This document shows positions 9,136 through 17,971 of a DNA stretch of 64,000 nucleotides, piece by piece. The position numbers and the translations under genes were made by a program. Position 1 is the first letter of the stretch; every line of letters begins with the position of its first letter. A model generated the notes under the pieces. The model saw only the letters and a list, made by a program, of their open reading frames with translations, did no database searches and was not told the origin of the DNA. The stretch comes from a bacterium (GTDB lineage: Bacteria; Zhuqueibacterota; Zhuqueibacteria; Residuimicrobiales; Krinioviventaceae): assembly GCA_029561455.1 (NCBI GenBank), contig JAKQIY010000062.1:114593-178592 (forward strand). The letters run 5' to 3'.

Positions 9136-9552
9136 TTACAAATTCCTGTACATCCACCTTGTTATAATAAATTTACTATTGATAAACCTGATCGCTTTTT
9201 CCAGTTCATATTGGCAGATCGTTTCATGGCGGTTACAGCGTTTATCCTTTATTCCGGTATACATGCTTTCCAGCAGCGGCAGGGCTTGTTTAGCGCCGAT
9301 TTGTCCCAGCGCCCAGATGGCGTCGTTTTTATCCTTGTCAGTGAATTTATCTGAAATAACTACCGCCATTAACGACGTTACATGATCCTGCTTAAATTCC
9401 CGTTCCGCTTTTGTGCAAATCGTTTTGACCGAGGTAAAGATGAACAAGCAGGCAATGGCGTACAATATTGCCATGGCCAATGCGCCGCCCGGAATAGCAT
9501 AAAGCAATGCTTTTTTCAGCCAGGCAGTCGGTTTTGAATTTTGAGAAGACAT
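9136..9552 (-). CDS. Membrane-anchored HEAT-repeat-like small protein
   Basis: The 138-residue protein has one N-terminal transmembrane helix (about 20-45). A soluble region follows with DKFTDKDKNDAIWALGQIG and KQALPLLESM, the two-helix rhythm of a HEAT-like repeat, and then a cysteine/charged stretch. HEAT-like repeats usually mediate protein contacts. An excellent ribosome-binding site (AAAGGAG, 6-base gap) precedes the ATG. It lies 17 bases after the multi-pass membrane protein gene and is the last gene of that small operon. No enzymatic motif is visible. Confidence 0.7.
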   Translation of the reverse strand: MSSQNSKPTAWLKKALLYAIPGGALAMAILYAIACLFIFTSVKTICTKAEREFKQDHVTSLMAVVISDKFTDKDKNDAIWALGQIGAKQALPLLESMYTGIKDKRCNRHETICQYELEKAIRFINSKFIITRWMYRNL

Positions 9553-9569
9553 TTTAAACTCCTTTCGGC

Positions 9570-10466
9570 TTAACTTTTATAGTTATAATAAAGTGTGCAC
9601 CCGGAAAACAGCAGCAGGATCATAAACAGGTAAAAAGGAAACATGACCAAAACATGCCCGGCGCCAGGCGAAAAATAATTAACCAGGCAGAGGATCGCCA
9701 TGCCTGGAATGGAAAGCCGCAATGTCAGCAAACTTGCCCGGCCAAGATCGAGCCATTGCTTTTCATCAAACCAGTCCGTTCCTTTGATGCCGCGCTGCAT
9801 GATCAGCCAGTAAAACAGGATAAAACAATATGGAAAAATGATAAAGGGGCAATAAAAGGGGATGAGGTATTTCAGTATATGAGCCGGAATGTTCATAAAC
9901 ACCAGCAGCAGGGTAAAAACAAATCCCGCCAGGCCGCATATCAAACCGATAAAGTGGGCAAGATTAAAGATCACCTCGTCTTTGACCACGTTAGCGGGTT
10001 GGGCCCCTGCGCGCAATTCCCGGAGAAATAAAAGCGTTATCGGGATAAACAGTCCCATGTAAACAACATGCACCGCCAGGGACAAGCACAGAAATGTCCA
10101 TTCCATAGTGCAATCCAGGCCAGCGGGGTACTGTTTGCCGATGTCGCTGAGCGCCGCCCAGTCCCCGGTTATGCAAATAAATGAGGCAATTCCGGCAAAC
10201 ACGGTGACCAGGTTTCTAATAGTGATCTTTTTATCATAGCGAAATTGCAGCAAAAGCGCAGCGATGGATATAATATGAAAAAGCAGGGAAAAGAAAAAAC
10301 CGATAAAAACAAAATTGGCCGTTTCTTGTAGTGGTTCGAGCGGTAGGGCGGCGTTTATCCTGGTTATGAGTTTTATATAAAACAGGGCGTTGTACGCTAA
10401 CAGGCATAAAGTAACAATACCCGTAACCAGCGCAGCAAAGTTGAATAATTTTAACCGGTTGAGCAT
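9570..10466 (-). CDS. Multi-pass membrane protein, operon partner of XRE regulator
   Basis: This 298-residue protein has about seven or eight hydrophobic segments separated by short loops. Paired hydrophobic blocks such as GIVTLCLLAYNALFYI and FIGFFFSLLFHIISIAALLL give the layout of a polytopic inner-membrane protein of unknown function. Such proteins are often encoded next to a small YozG-type XRE regulator, as here (31 bases upstream). AAGGAG lies 6 bases before the ATG. No transport or catalytic motif was recognised. Confidence 0.75.
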   Translation of the reverse strand: MLNRLKLFNFAALVTGIVTLCLLAYNALFYIKLITRINAALPLEPLQETANFVFIGFFFSLLFHIISIAALLLQFRYDKKITIRNLVTVFAGIASFICITGDWAALSDIGKQYPAGLDCTMEWTFLCLSLAVHVVYMGLFIPITLLFLRELRAGAQPANVVKDEVIFNLAHFIGLICGLAGFVFTLLLVFMNIPAHILKYLIPFYCPFIIFPYCFILFYWLIMQRGIKGTDWFDEKQWLDLGRASLLTLRLSIPGMAILCLVNYFSPGAGHVLVMFPFYLFMILLLFSGCTLYYNYKS

Positions 10467-10497
10467 AGTTGTCTCCTTGATAAAATTCGTAATTCAC

Positions 10498-10704
10498 TCA
10501 TTCTTCAGTGAGATAAAAAATTTCTTCCACTCTTTTCCCAAAAAACTGCGCCAGTTTTAAAGCCAGCAGGGTAGAGGGAACGAATTTGCCCTTTTCAATC
10601 GAGTGGATAGTCAGCCTGGTAACGCCGACAGCGTTTGCCAGGTCTTGCTGCGATATTTCGTTGTGATCGAAACGGCAGCGGCGGAGTGTGTTAGCCAGTT
10701 TCAA
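10498..10704 (-). CDS. XRE-family (YozG-like) transcriptional regulator
   Basis: The protein is a compact helix-turn-helix (SQQDLANAVGVTRLTIHSIEKGKFVPS) plus the C-terminal signature FGKRVEEIFYL, typical of YozG-like regulators of about 67 residues. I place the start at the TTG at 10704 (68 residues). The ATG six codons upstream lies within the sequence that makes AAAGGAGG, an ideal ribosome-binding site exactly 6 bases before the TTG. It probably autoregulates through the half-site array just upstream (10751-10797) and controls the two membrane genes downstream. Confidence 0.9.
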   Translation of the reverse strand: MKLANTLRRCRFDHNEISQQDLANAVGVTRLTIHSIEKGKFVPSTLLALKLAQFFGKRVEEIFYLTEE

Positions 10705-10750
10705 GAGGCGCCTCCTTTGCATGATGTATGCAAAGCTGTGTTGTTTATTC

Positions 10751-10797
10751 TATACTGAATGTATATTAAACTATACATAATATATAATATAGTATAC
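10751..10797 (-). promoter_or_regulatory. Operator-like array of TATAC/GTATA half-sites
   Basis: Alternating half-sites TATAC (10751), GTATA (10761), TATAC (10772) and GTATAC (10792) sit 10, 11 and 20 bases apart, i.e. about one or two helical turns. They form overlapping inverted repeats with 5- and 6-base spacers. The array lies 47 bases upstream of the XRE start codon and is a natural autoregulation site. Confidence 0.55.
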
Positions 10798-10941
10798 AAA
10801 AAGTCAAGGATTTTTTTTGTAACTGGTATAGATTTAATTGGTGAAAAAAACGTCCCCTTGATATTTACCGGTAAATTGTTATTAGCTGCCCGGTGTTTGC
10901 ATTGATCGAAATAAGAAAATGACTATCCTGAAAGCAAATTA

Positions 10942-11685
10942 TCAAACAGTCTTTACAATCCTGCCCGTCCAGCTATTATGGACTTTTTCAGCGATTATCA
11001 AGCCCTCGCCGCCACTACCGAGTGTGGCGAGTAATTCTCCCCGGTTATTCCAGACCGCGCTTTGCCCGCCCGAGGCCCGGTTATCCCAGGTTGGGCCGCC
11101 GTAATTAGACATCAATACTGCCATGTGGTATTTTTTCGCATAGTCGCTGAGCAGGGTGTGGGCTTGACCAATGCCGGCGGGTGAATAAAAGATCATGGGC
11201 AGATAGATGGTACTGTTACGCTTGGCGGCATCGCGCGCATGGCGGGGATTGGTAATATCGGCGCAAATAGCCAGGGTAATTGTTTCATCCTCCAGTTGCA
11301 GCATAGGATTGTAAGCAAAGCTGGAAGCATAACAAATTTCCTCGCCGGTGTGCAGGTATTGTTTGGTATAAATACCCATGGACATGTCCGGCATGAATAT
11401 AAAAGCGCCGATATATAACAATGAATTCATTTGTACTGGTGCGCCGGCGATGATGATCATGTTGTGCATTGCAGCCAGGCCACGCAGCTTGTCCAGGCGG
11501 GGATCGTCCGGTGTAAAGGCTAATTGCCGGGCACGTTCCCGTTCATAACCGGTAAGGGATAATTCCGGAAATGCCAGCAGTTGGGCGCCATGTTGTGCGG
11601 CAAGAACAGTCAGGCGGCAATGGTCCGCCAGGTTTTTTACAATATCCTGTTGATGCGGTACGGTTTGCGCTGCGGCGACGATCAT
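10942..11685 (-). CDS. Carbon-nitrogen hydrolase (nitrilase superfamily)
   Basis: The catalytic triad of the superfamily is visible: Glu41 in FPELSLTGY, Lys108 in YTKQYLHTGEE and Cys141 in LAICADITNP. The 247-residue length is normal. Members hydrolyse nitriles or amides; the substrate cannot be inferred here. The start is the ATG at 11685, since AAGGA lies 5 bases upstream; the longer frame would start at a TTG seven codons earlier. It stands between the XRE operon and the DUF4405 gene, same strand. A second family member lies at 54414-55358 but is clearly divergent. Confidence 0.9.
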   Translation of the reverse strand: MIVAAAQTVPHQQDIVKNLADHCRLTVLAAQHGAQLLAFPELSLTGYERERARQLAFTPDDPRLDKLRGLAAMHNMIIIAGAPVQMNSLLYIGAFIFMPDMSMGIYTKQYLHTGEEICYASSFAYNPMLQLEDETITLAICADITNPRHARDAAKRNSTIYLPMIFYSPAGIGQAHTLLSDYAKKYHMAVLMSNYGGPTWDNRASGGQSAVWNNRGELLATLGSGGEGLIIAEKVHNSWTGRIVKTV

Positions 11686-11730
11686 TTTTCCTTCTGCCTT
11701 TTCCAATGAATTGATAATAATGTGTTAGAG

Positions 11731-12063
11731 TCAATGCTGAACAATACCATGAAAGAGGATCAATAGCAATAACAAGAAAAATGACGCCAGGGAGATGACC
11801 AGTTCTTTACGATAGCCTGTCAGACTGGTTTTTTTGTCCCGGAAATACTGGGTTATTGGTTTCCAGTTATACTTTACATGTAAAATACTAAATATCGTGA
11901 AAACAAGCGCGGCAAGATTGTGTACACCCATCGCTGTAAAATATAAACTTCCTGTTGCACCCTCCTGGGTATGTAAAATGATCCCGGAAAACGGTAATAA
12001 TACTCCGGAAAAAATCATAAAGAAAACCGTCAGAACACGTTTGTTTACCTTTTTTTCTTCCAT
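11731..12063 (-). CDS. DUF4405-like small membrane protein
   Basis: The 110 residues carry three hydrophobic helices, with histidines placed as in the DUF4405 cytochrome-b-like fold. These lie in the GIILHTQ loop and in VHNLAALVFTIFSILHVKYNWKPI, the HxxxxxxNWK part being characteristic. Members are thought to bind haem, though activity is mostly unproven. A modest AAGGA site lies 8 bases before the ATG. It is 20 bases from the upstream methyltransferase-like gene, suggesting co-transcription. Confidence 0.75.
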   Translation of the reverse strand: MEEKKVNKRVLTVFFMIFSGVLLPFSGIILHTQEGATGSLYFTAMGVHNLAALVFTIFSILHVKYNWKPITQYFRDKKTSLTGYRKELVISLASFFLLLLLILFHGIVQH

Positions 12064-12083
12064 ATACCTGATCCTTTCGTTGG

Positions 12084-12569
12084 CTAGTTTTTGTTAATCA
12101 ACCTGGGAAAAAACCGTCCGGTTTTACCGGCATAGTCGATGTAATCCTGGCCGAAAATGCCAATCATCAGCTTTTCTTCATAGCCGATAACCCAATGCCA
12201 TACCGGGTGCAGCGCTATGGCCCAGACAATGTAGACAATACTGTTGAGGTAAATGGCCAGGCCAAAATCGAATACCGATAAAAAAGCGGCATAGAGGGGG
12301 TGACGAAAATATTTGAACGCCCCGCCGGTACAGAGCTTGTTGCCACGGTCCAATGCGGGCAGGGACTTGACGCTCCACGCGATGATAACCACCGCCAGCA
12401 CACAGGAAGCGAGGAATATGCCGAGCCGTAAGGCATGATTGGCAATGAGCGGGGGAGGAGCAAGCAGCTTGTTGAGCCATATAGCAATAAAGAGTAAAAT
12501 CAGACTGGCTACCACCCCGGTCGGCCCGCTGCCAAACAGTTTGTTAAAAGTTGAGAGGGGTTTTTGCAT
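12084..12569 (-). CDS. Isoprenylcysteine carboxyl methyltransferase-like membrane protein
   Basis: A 161-residue protein with several transmembrane helices. It has the family signature GAFKYFRHPLY, a later E in GYEEKLM, and the terminal GQDYIDYAGKTGRFFPRL. That set (RHPxY ... E ... Y..Y....RFFP) is shared by ICMT and related lipid or small-molecule SAM methyltransferases. The bacterial substrate is unknown. Together with the DUF4405 protein it forms a small membrane-protein unit. Confidence 0.85.
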   Translation of the reverse strand: MQKPLSTFNKLFGSGPTGVVASLILLFIAIWLNKLLAPPPLIANHALRLGIFLASCVLAVVIIAWSVKSLPALDRGNKLCTGGAFKYFRHPLYAAFLSVFDFGLAIYLNSIVYIVWAIALHPVWHWVIGYEEKLMIGIFGQDYIDYAGKTGRFFPRLINKN

Positions 12570-12783
12570 GGATGCTCGTTCCTGATTGAGAATGCCTGGG
12601 TTGTTTGTTTTTGATGCAAATTATTATTTGCTGGTTGTGTACGAATTTACAGGGGGATTGTTACATACAATAATAAGTTGTTCGGGATAATTAACTTTCT
12701 ACCAGTTTTGTTGTAAGATATATCTCGATTGCGGGGAGTAATAAAGCAAAAAGTTCATTATTTGAAGTGATTAGAATTTTGTT

Positions 12784-13401
12784 TTACTTTTGAATAAATT
12801 TATGACTGATTGTAAGTAGAATACGTGATAAAAACTTTACGCTTACTTTAAAAACATTGGGACTTTCACTTTTGAGTTTATTCGCAATTATTTGTCCAAA
12901 TTTTAAGTAGCCTGCTTTTTTATAATAATAATCTATAGTTTTGAAAATTACACCATAGCCTGGCTGTAAAGTTAAATAATTTCTAAAAGCTCGCATTTTT
13001 ATTACATCAGGATGAAATGAGCTACCATAATAAGCAGTAAATATCCAGCAACTACTAGAAGAAGGAATTTCTTTTTTTGCTTCTTGTAACTTACTTTTTG
13101 CACGATCAATACACCCTGAATCACTATTATCATAAGAGACGGAGTTTAAGTCAAAAAGAGCTTCATCAATTTTTTTGCCAACTTTTAGTAGGGTATTATT
13201 TAAATAATTAATTTCTTTATCTTTGGATTTTTGGTTTTTAGAACTTTTGCTTATCTCCTTTTCTAATTGCAGAATTTGTTTTATGTATTTTAATTCTGTC
13301 TCTTCTTTTATTTCTATAATTTTATTTTGGATATCCTGATTGATTTGTTCTTTTATATTATTATTTAGATGACTTTTTGAATTCTCATTTGCTTGATTCA
13401 T
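12784..13401 (-). CDS. Protein with CFI-box-like C-terminal region, AT-rich
   Basis: The 205-residue protein starts with a long charged coiled-coil-like region (about residues 10-95). Then comes CWIFTAYYGSSFHPDV, RAFRNYLTL and GYGVIFKTIDYYY, which resembles the CFI-box-CTERM signature (C-[FW]-I-x-T-A-x-Y-G-S ... R-x-F-R ... G ... Y). The role of that box is not established. Codon use is much more AT-rich than in the surrounding genes and the gene sits beside an Mrr-type nuclease, suggesting an acquired pair. No strong ribosome-binding site is visible. Confidence 0.65.
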   Translation of the reverse strand: MNQANENSKSHLNNNIKEQINQDIQNKIIEIKEETELKYIKQILQLEKEISKSSKNQKSKDKEINYLNNTLLKVGKKIDEALFDLNSVSYDNSDSGCIDRAKSKLQEAKKEIPSSSSCWIFTAYYGSSFHPDVIKMRAFRNYLTLQPGYGVIFKTIDYYYKKAGYLKFGQIIANKLKSESPNVFKVSVKFLSRILLTISHKFIQK

Positions 13402-13604
13402 TTTATACCCTATATGTATTGTATAAATAATAATTAATTCATTCTATTTTTTATAAACTTATATGATAGGAATTGATATTTTTTCATTATGATCTTGGGG
13501 GGAGCATTTCAACTTCTGACTAATGCTATATTTTTTAATTGCTTATTAATGTAATTTTTCATTCTCAATTCCACTGACCACCAATTACCCATATTTCTTG
13601 TTAC

Positions 13605-15209
13605 TCAATCAGTTGGAAGGATTATCCGGGCTTTAATTCCTTGTTGTTCCAATAGATAGAGTAAGCCACTTCCATCAATCAATTCAATCGGTTTATCTTT
13701 TGAAAAATCATAAGCATCAGGGCCATAATGACTTGTAGCTACTAAAATACCTTTATTAGCACCTTCATTTATCATTGTACCATAAAGATCTCGCACGGCT
13801 GATACTCCAACAACGTTTTTATATCGTTTTGCTTGTATAACGACTTTACCTCCAAGTATTGGGCGGGGATCAAAAGCGACTGCATCTACACCACCATCTT
13901 TTGATGAACGTGTTAGCTTTGCCTGAAAACCTATTTGTTCAAAAAGATTGCTTACAAGGTTTTCAAATTCAAAGGGATTTAAATCCATCAAATTGGGGCG
14001 ATTTTCTAAATCTGACAAGATATCACTTTGTTCGACAAATCGTTTATCCACCATATCAAATTCAACGAAGGGTTTAACTGCAAGCATCTCGTCAGGTCGT
14101 GGAGAGATTTGCGCTCCCAAGTTTCGTAAACAAGCTCGTTTATCTATTCGACTGAGGTTAATTTCACTGAATCTTTCTTTAGTCGTTCTGACTGATATTA
14201 AGCAAGGACGGATATCTTGTCCTGTAGATGGATCAATTGTTTGAACAAAACCATTAAATGCCACAATTAGTAAGTTGTTATTTTGATCTGCCTCGAATAC
14301 TTCGTGGATAGTTCGAATGCAGATAGACGCAACGATATCTTGATATTGTTCTTTAATTTCTGTTGCTTTACGCAATTTTTCGTCTAGTGAATCTTTACTT
14401 TTGGTATAACGATATTCACTTACTTTAGGCAAAATATCCTTTGTTGGTAGCTCATATTCAATAACAAGTTCTTTTGGTTCAGGTAAATAAGCAATTCGAA
14501 ATTCTTGTGGAAAACCCTCAGGATATTCTGAACGTTCTAATACCATTGTACAGTATGAACTTACAGCATCCGGGTCACCATTTCGATATGCTTTCTCAAA
14601 TTCATCAACTTCAGAATTCCGTTGTTGTACTTTGAAATTAAAAGCTTGTTTTTCTTTATCATATGTATCATTAAGTTTTTGAATTTTGATTTTGCGATCT
14701 GCTATTATAATATCGTATTTATTCTTGTCTTCATTGAATTTGGTTTTAATTTCTAGGATTGCTCTTTGATAACGTCCTTCTGCGCCGGGAATTAACTTTT
14801 CTAAAGCAGTTGGTTTTTTTATTGTAGACAAATAATCTTCGAATTGAGGCGCTTTGGGAGGAATTTTTAAATCGGGTGGAATTTCAAAACTTTTAAAAAT
14901 TTCTTTTATTCGTAAACTGTCGAATTGTATAGTGTCATCCACATGCAATGTATGTTCTAAAATTCTGCCAAGTTCACTATTCCGTTCTAAGAGTTCTTTG
15001 TTTTTTTCTTCCGTCTCCTCTATCCGAGACTCCAAATATCGTTGTTTTGCTTCCTTATCAGCAAGTGTTTTTAATCTTGCTGTTTCCCGCTGTGTTCGTT
15101 CATAGTTTCGCTGTATTTCTCGTTTTTGTGCTTCCTGAAGTCTTGCCATCCGTGCATGTTCTCTAGCAATCTGATTAATTAAACTACCGAAAGAACTACG
15201 ACGTGCCAT
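13605..15209 (-). CDS. Mrr-type restriction endonuclease with long coiled-coil N-terminus
   Basis: Of 534 residues, about 10-220 are strongly charged and heptad-like (coiled coil), 220-400 form an unrecognised middle domain, and about 410-530 are an Mrr_cat PD-(D/E)XK nuclease. The nuclease shows FEFENLVSNLFEQIGF, GGVDAVAFDP (metal-binding Asp) and VVIQAKRY (QxK). Mrr enzymes cleave modified or foreign DNA in known systems. The gene is AT-rich compared with its neighbours. No methyltransferase is nearby, as expected for a type IV-like enzyme. Function as defence is inference. Confidence 0.88.
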   Translation of the reverse strand: MARRSSFGSLINQIAREHARMARLQEAQKREIQRNYERTQRETARLKTLADKEAKQRYLESRIEETEEKNKELLERNSELGRILEHTLHVDDTIQFDSLRIKEIFKSFEIPPDLKIPPKAPQFEDYLSTIKKPTALEKLIPGAEGRYQRAILEIKTKFNEDKNKYDIIIADRKIKIQKLNDTYDKEKQAFNFKVQQRNSEVDEFEKAYRNGDPDAVSSYCTMVLERSEYPEGFPQEFRIAYLPEPKELVIEYELPTKDILPKVSEYRYTKSKDSLDEKLRKATEIKEQYQDIVASICIRTIHEVFEADQNNNLLIVAFNGFVQTIDPSTGQDIRPCLISVRTTKERFSEINLSRIDKRACLRNLGAQISPRPDEMLAVKPFVEFDMVDKRFVEQSDILSDLENRPNLMDLNPFEFENLVSNLFEQIGFQAKLTRSSKDGGVDAVAFDPRPILGGKVVIQAKRYKNVVGVSAVRDLYGTMINEGANKGILVATSHYGPDAYDFSKDKPIELIDGSGLLYLLEQQGIKARIILPTD

Positions 15210-15983
15210 GCTTTTTTCCTCCCATTTTTGAAATTTTTAATTAATTGTTTTTAATTCATCAAATTTAATTAATATTACAAACTTGATATTTTTTCGATAT
15301 TATTCTTTAATATTATTTTATAAGTAAATATGTAAAATTTATTTCCCAAAATTTGTTCAGGTTTTATTTTAATATTTATAAAATGTTAAACAGAAACACT
15401 TTCCGCCCAAGTCTCATCGTTCCGCTGTTATCATAACTATATAATAATAATTCCTGAAATAATCAATAATTTTTTATTTTTTCTGTAAATATTTTAGAAG
15501 TGTTTCAACAAACTATAGCGTTCCAGAACCGGGTATATAAATGCAAAAATAGACTTACGGCACAAGATACCCGCATTATCCCAAACCATGCACAGTAAAG
15601 TCCGGAGCGAGCAGAAAACCAAATTTCCTATTCGCGTTCATTGGCGTTCATTAGCGGTTAAAAGCATATAAACTCTTATAAAACCACGAATACACGCGAA
15701 AAGTTTTTACTTGTTTTGCCGCACGTTCCAGCGCAAGGGGCAAAAGCCCATTTTTCCAGGCTGACCAGGAATATTCAACACACCTGTCCGCTCTGTCCAT
15801 CTCGTCCACACCGGTTTTATGCTGTAAGAATATATTACCACCATTGTTCAATGCTCCCCGGCAATTCCTGTCATAAAAATGAATTTCATTCAAATTGTGT
15901 TTGACTTTACTGTTACATCTTTTTATATTATTCACTCTGTTAGTTTTGTTAATGTATGTTTGTTACTATATGTGGAGGTAGTT
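15210..15983. other. Non-coding region between nuclease and etf operon
   Basis: About 770 bases with no convincing gene. The first 330 bases are AT-rich like the nuclease gene. Around 15627-15700 there are interspersed phrases (GCGTTCATTAGCGGTTA and CCACGAATACACGCGAAAAG) that recur at 45811-45900 and 46115-46200. At 15737-15752 a small GGGGCAAAAGCCC hairpin is visible. The etf promoter lies at its right end. Confidence 0.7.
15901..15929 (+). promoter_or_regulatory. Sigma70-type promoter of the etf operon
   Basis: TTGACT at 15901-15906 and TATATT at 15924-15929 are separated by exactly 17 bases. The expected transcript start near 15936 leaves a leader of about 48 bases before the GTG of etfB. 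Confidence 0.65.
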
Positions 15984-16736
15984 GTGAAAATTATCGTTTG
16001 TGTGAAACAGGTTCCGGATACGGAAGCTAATATTAAAATCGGCGCGGATAATAAATCCATTGTGGAAGCCGGCATTAAATTTATCATCAATCCGTTCGAT
16101 GAATTTGCTATTGAAGAAGCCATAAAAATTAAAGAAGCCGGTAAAGCCGAATCGGTTATTGCCATTGGCTGGGGACCGGAGCGCAGCCAGGAAGTGCTGC
16201 GCACCGCCGTAGCCATGGGTGTGGATGATGTGGTGCTGCTGAAAACCGACGCCGTTTCCATCGACAGCTATACTGCCGCGAAAATCCTGGCCGCTAAAAT
16301 CAAAACCATGAGCTATGACCTGATCCTTACCGGCAAGGAAACCATCGACGACGGCAACATGCAAATCGGCCCGATGCTGGGCGAACTGTTGAACATCCCC
16401 TGCGTTACCCTGGTCACCAAACTGGATGTAGACGGCGCAAATCTGTCCGCCAAACGTGAGATCGAGGGCGGTTATGAAGTCGTCGAAACAGCTTGTCCCG
16501 CTATCGTCACCTGCCAAAAGGGTCTGAACGAGCCCCGCTATCCCTCAATTCGTGGCGTTATGCTGGCCAAGAAAAAAGTGGTCGCCGTTGAACCGGCTGC
16601 TGCTGAAGCCGACCAGATCACCGTTACGACTATGGCCTATCCCGCTGCCCGTTCCGGCGGCAAAGTGGTGGGACAAGGCGCCGAGGCCGTTCCTGCTTTG
16701 GTAAAGCTGCTGCACGAAGAAGCGCGGGTACTATAA
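15984..16736 (+). CDS. etfB: Electron transfer flavoprotein, beta subunit
   Basis: The 250-residue protein begins VKIIVCVKQVPDTEANI, the classic EtfB opening, and contains DLILTGKETIDDGNMQIGPML and the signature EIEGGYEVVETACPAIVTC. The start is the GTG at 15984: GGAGG lies 5 bases upstream, while a longer frame back to 15879 would add an unlike hydrophobic segment. EtfB with EtfA carries electrons from acyl-CoA dehydrogenases to a membrane acceptor. etfA follows after 38 bases, then the Fe-S membrane partner, so the whole chain is encoded together. Confidence 0.97.
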   Translation: MKIIVCVKQVPDTEANIKIGADNKSIVEAGIKFIINPFDEFAIEEAIKIKEAGKAESVIAIGWGPERSQEVLRTAVAMGVDDVVLLKTDAVSIDSYTAAKILAAKIKTMSYDLILTGKETIDDGNMQIGPMLGELLNIPCVTLVTKLDVDGANLSAKREIEGGYEVVETACPAIVTCQKGLNEPRYPSIRGVMLAKKKVVAVEPAAAEADQITVTTMAYPAARSGGKVVGQGAEAVPALVKLLHEEARVL

Positions 16737-16774
16737 ACAAGCATTTTAAATGAAATAAGCGGAGGTTAATATAC

Positions 16775-17746
16775 ATGTCTACCATTCTTGTGATCACAGA
16801 AATTCAGAACAATGACTATAAAAAAGCATCCCTGGAAGCGGTATCGCAGGCCGGGAAACTGGCCGGCGCTTTGGGTCAACCGGTAACCGCGCTGATCATT
16901 GGCGCCGGGGTGCAAGCCAAATCGGCGCAACTGGGTGAATATGGCGCCACTACCGTACTGACGGCCGATGACGCCAAACTGGCCAATTACAATCCTGATT
17001 ATTACAAAGCCGTTGTCGTTAAAGCGGTACAGGAAACCGGTGCCGCTACAGTGATTTTCAGCGCCACCACCCAGGGCAATGACCTGGCCCCGCGCGTTGC
17101 CGCCACTCTGCAAACCAGCCTGGCGGCCGATTGTATCGCTCTTGACGCAACCGGCGGCAAACTGCTGGCCGAACGCTCACTATTCGCCGGTAAGGTGTTT
17201 GCCAAAATTGAACTGGCCGCGCCGGTCAGAATCGTTTCTTTGCGCCCCGGAGTTTTCCCGGTCATTCAACAGTCCGGGAAAACTGCTACGGTCAAGCCAT
17301 TGTCGTTGCCGGCGCTGGAGAGCAAACTGGTCGTTAAACAAGTCAGCAAGACCGGCGGCGATAAACTCGATGTAACCGATGCGGATATTATCGTTACCGG
17401 CGGGCGGGGTATGCGTTCCGCCGATGGTTTTAAACATATCGAAGACCTGGCCGGTAAGTTGGGCGCAGCGGTTGGCGCAACCCGCGCCGTAGTCGATTCC
17501 GGCTGGCGGCCGCATAGCGAGCAGGTGGGACAAACCGGCAAAGTGGTATCGCCAAAGCTGTATATTATGTGCGGCGCATCCGGATCCATTCAGCATTGGG
17601 CGGGCATGTCCGGTTCCAAATGTATCGTAGCCATCAACAAAGACCCCGAAGCGCCGATCATCAAACGCGCCGATTACAGTATCGTCGGTGATGTTTTCGA
17701 GGTTTTACCGGCATTGACCGCAGAAGTGGCAAAGATTAAAAGCTGA
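16775..17746 (+). CDS. etfA: Electron transfer flavoprotein, alpha subunit
   Basis: The 323-residue protein has an N-terminal alpha/beta domain and a C-terminal FAD-binding domain. The latter shows GGRGM, GATRAVVDSGWRPHSEQVGQTGKVV, CGASGSIQHWAGM and INKDPEAPI, all diagnostic of EtfA. GGAGG lies 9 bases before the ATG. It forms a heterodimer with the product of the preceding gene; substrate dehydrogenase candidates include the acyl-CoA dehydrogenase at 38605-39762. Confidence 0.97.
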   Translation: MSTILVITEIQNNDYKKASLEAVSQAGKLAGALGQPVTALIIGAGVQAKSAQLGEYGATTVLTADDAKLANYNPDYYKAVVVKAVQETGAATVIFSATTQGNDLAPRVAATLQTSLAADCIALDATGGKLLAERSLFAGKVFAKIELAAPVRIVSLRPGVFPVIQQSGKTATVKPLSLPALESKLVVKQVSKTGGDKLDVTDADIIVTGGRGMRSADGFKHIEDLAGKLGAAVGATRAVVDSGWRPHSEQVGQTGKVVSPKLYIMCGASGSIQHWAGMSGSKCIVAINKDPEAPIIKRADYSIVGDVFEVLPALTAEVAKIKS

Positions 17747-17757
17747 ATTTTTTTCGA

Positions 17758-17859
17758 GTAGGGTGGGCTTTAACCCACCGTAAATATAACTTGTTGAATA
17801 TTAATATATTATAGTTCAGAATAAAATCTGAAAAAATGGTGGGTCAAGACCCACCCTAC
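17758..17859. repeat. Long inverted repeat GTAGGGTGGG... downstream of etfA
   Basis: GTAGGGTGGG at the left end (17758-17779, itself a GGTGGG/CCCACC-like hairpin) is matched by CCCACCCTAC at the right end (17838-17859), enclosing about 58 AT-rich bases. A single-hairpin relative (GTGGGATAGAATCCC) follows at 17874. This is an interspersed palindromic element and may also act as a terminator. Confidence 0.65.
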
Positions 17860-17913
17860 GAACTGAAAAAATGGTGGGATAGAATCCCGCCTTGTATTTA
17901 CAATAAATTTGAA

Positions 17914-17941
17914 TGCAATGCATAAAGACATTGCACTCCGG
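17914..17941 (+). repeat. ATAAAG-loop hairpin, copy 2
   Basis: The stem TGCAATG/CATTGCA surrounds a loop containing ATAAAG and is followed by CTCCGG. It shares loop and flank with the copies at 198, 63780 and 63933 but has a different stem. It lies just before the ribosome-binding site of the next gene. Confidence 0.7.
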
Positions 17942-17971
17942 GTAATTAATTAGTTGTGAAGGGAGTACCTG

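Noticed and set aside
15651..15935. 94-residue minus-strand ORF upstream of etfB
   Set aside because: It runs through interspersed repeat phrases and overlaps the etf promoter, with no ribosome-binding site or recognisable protein.
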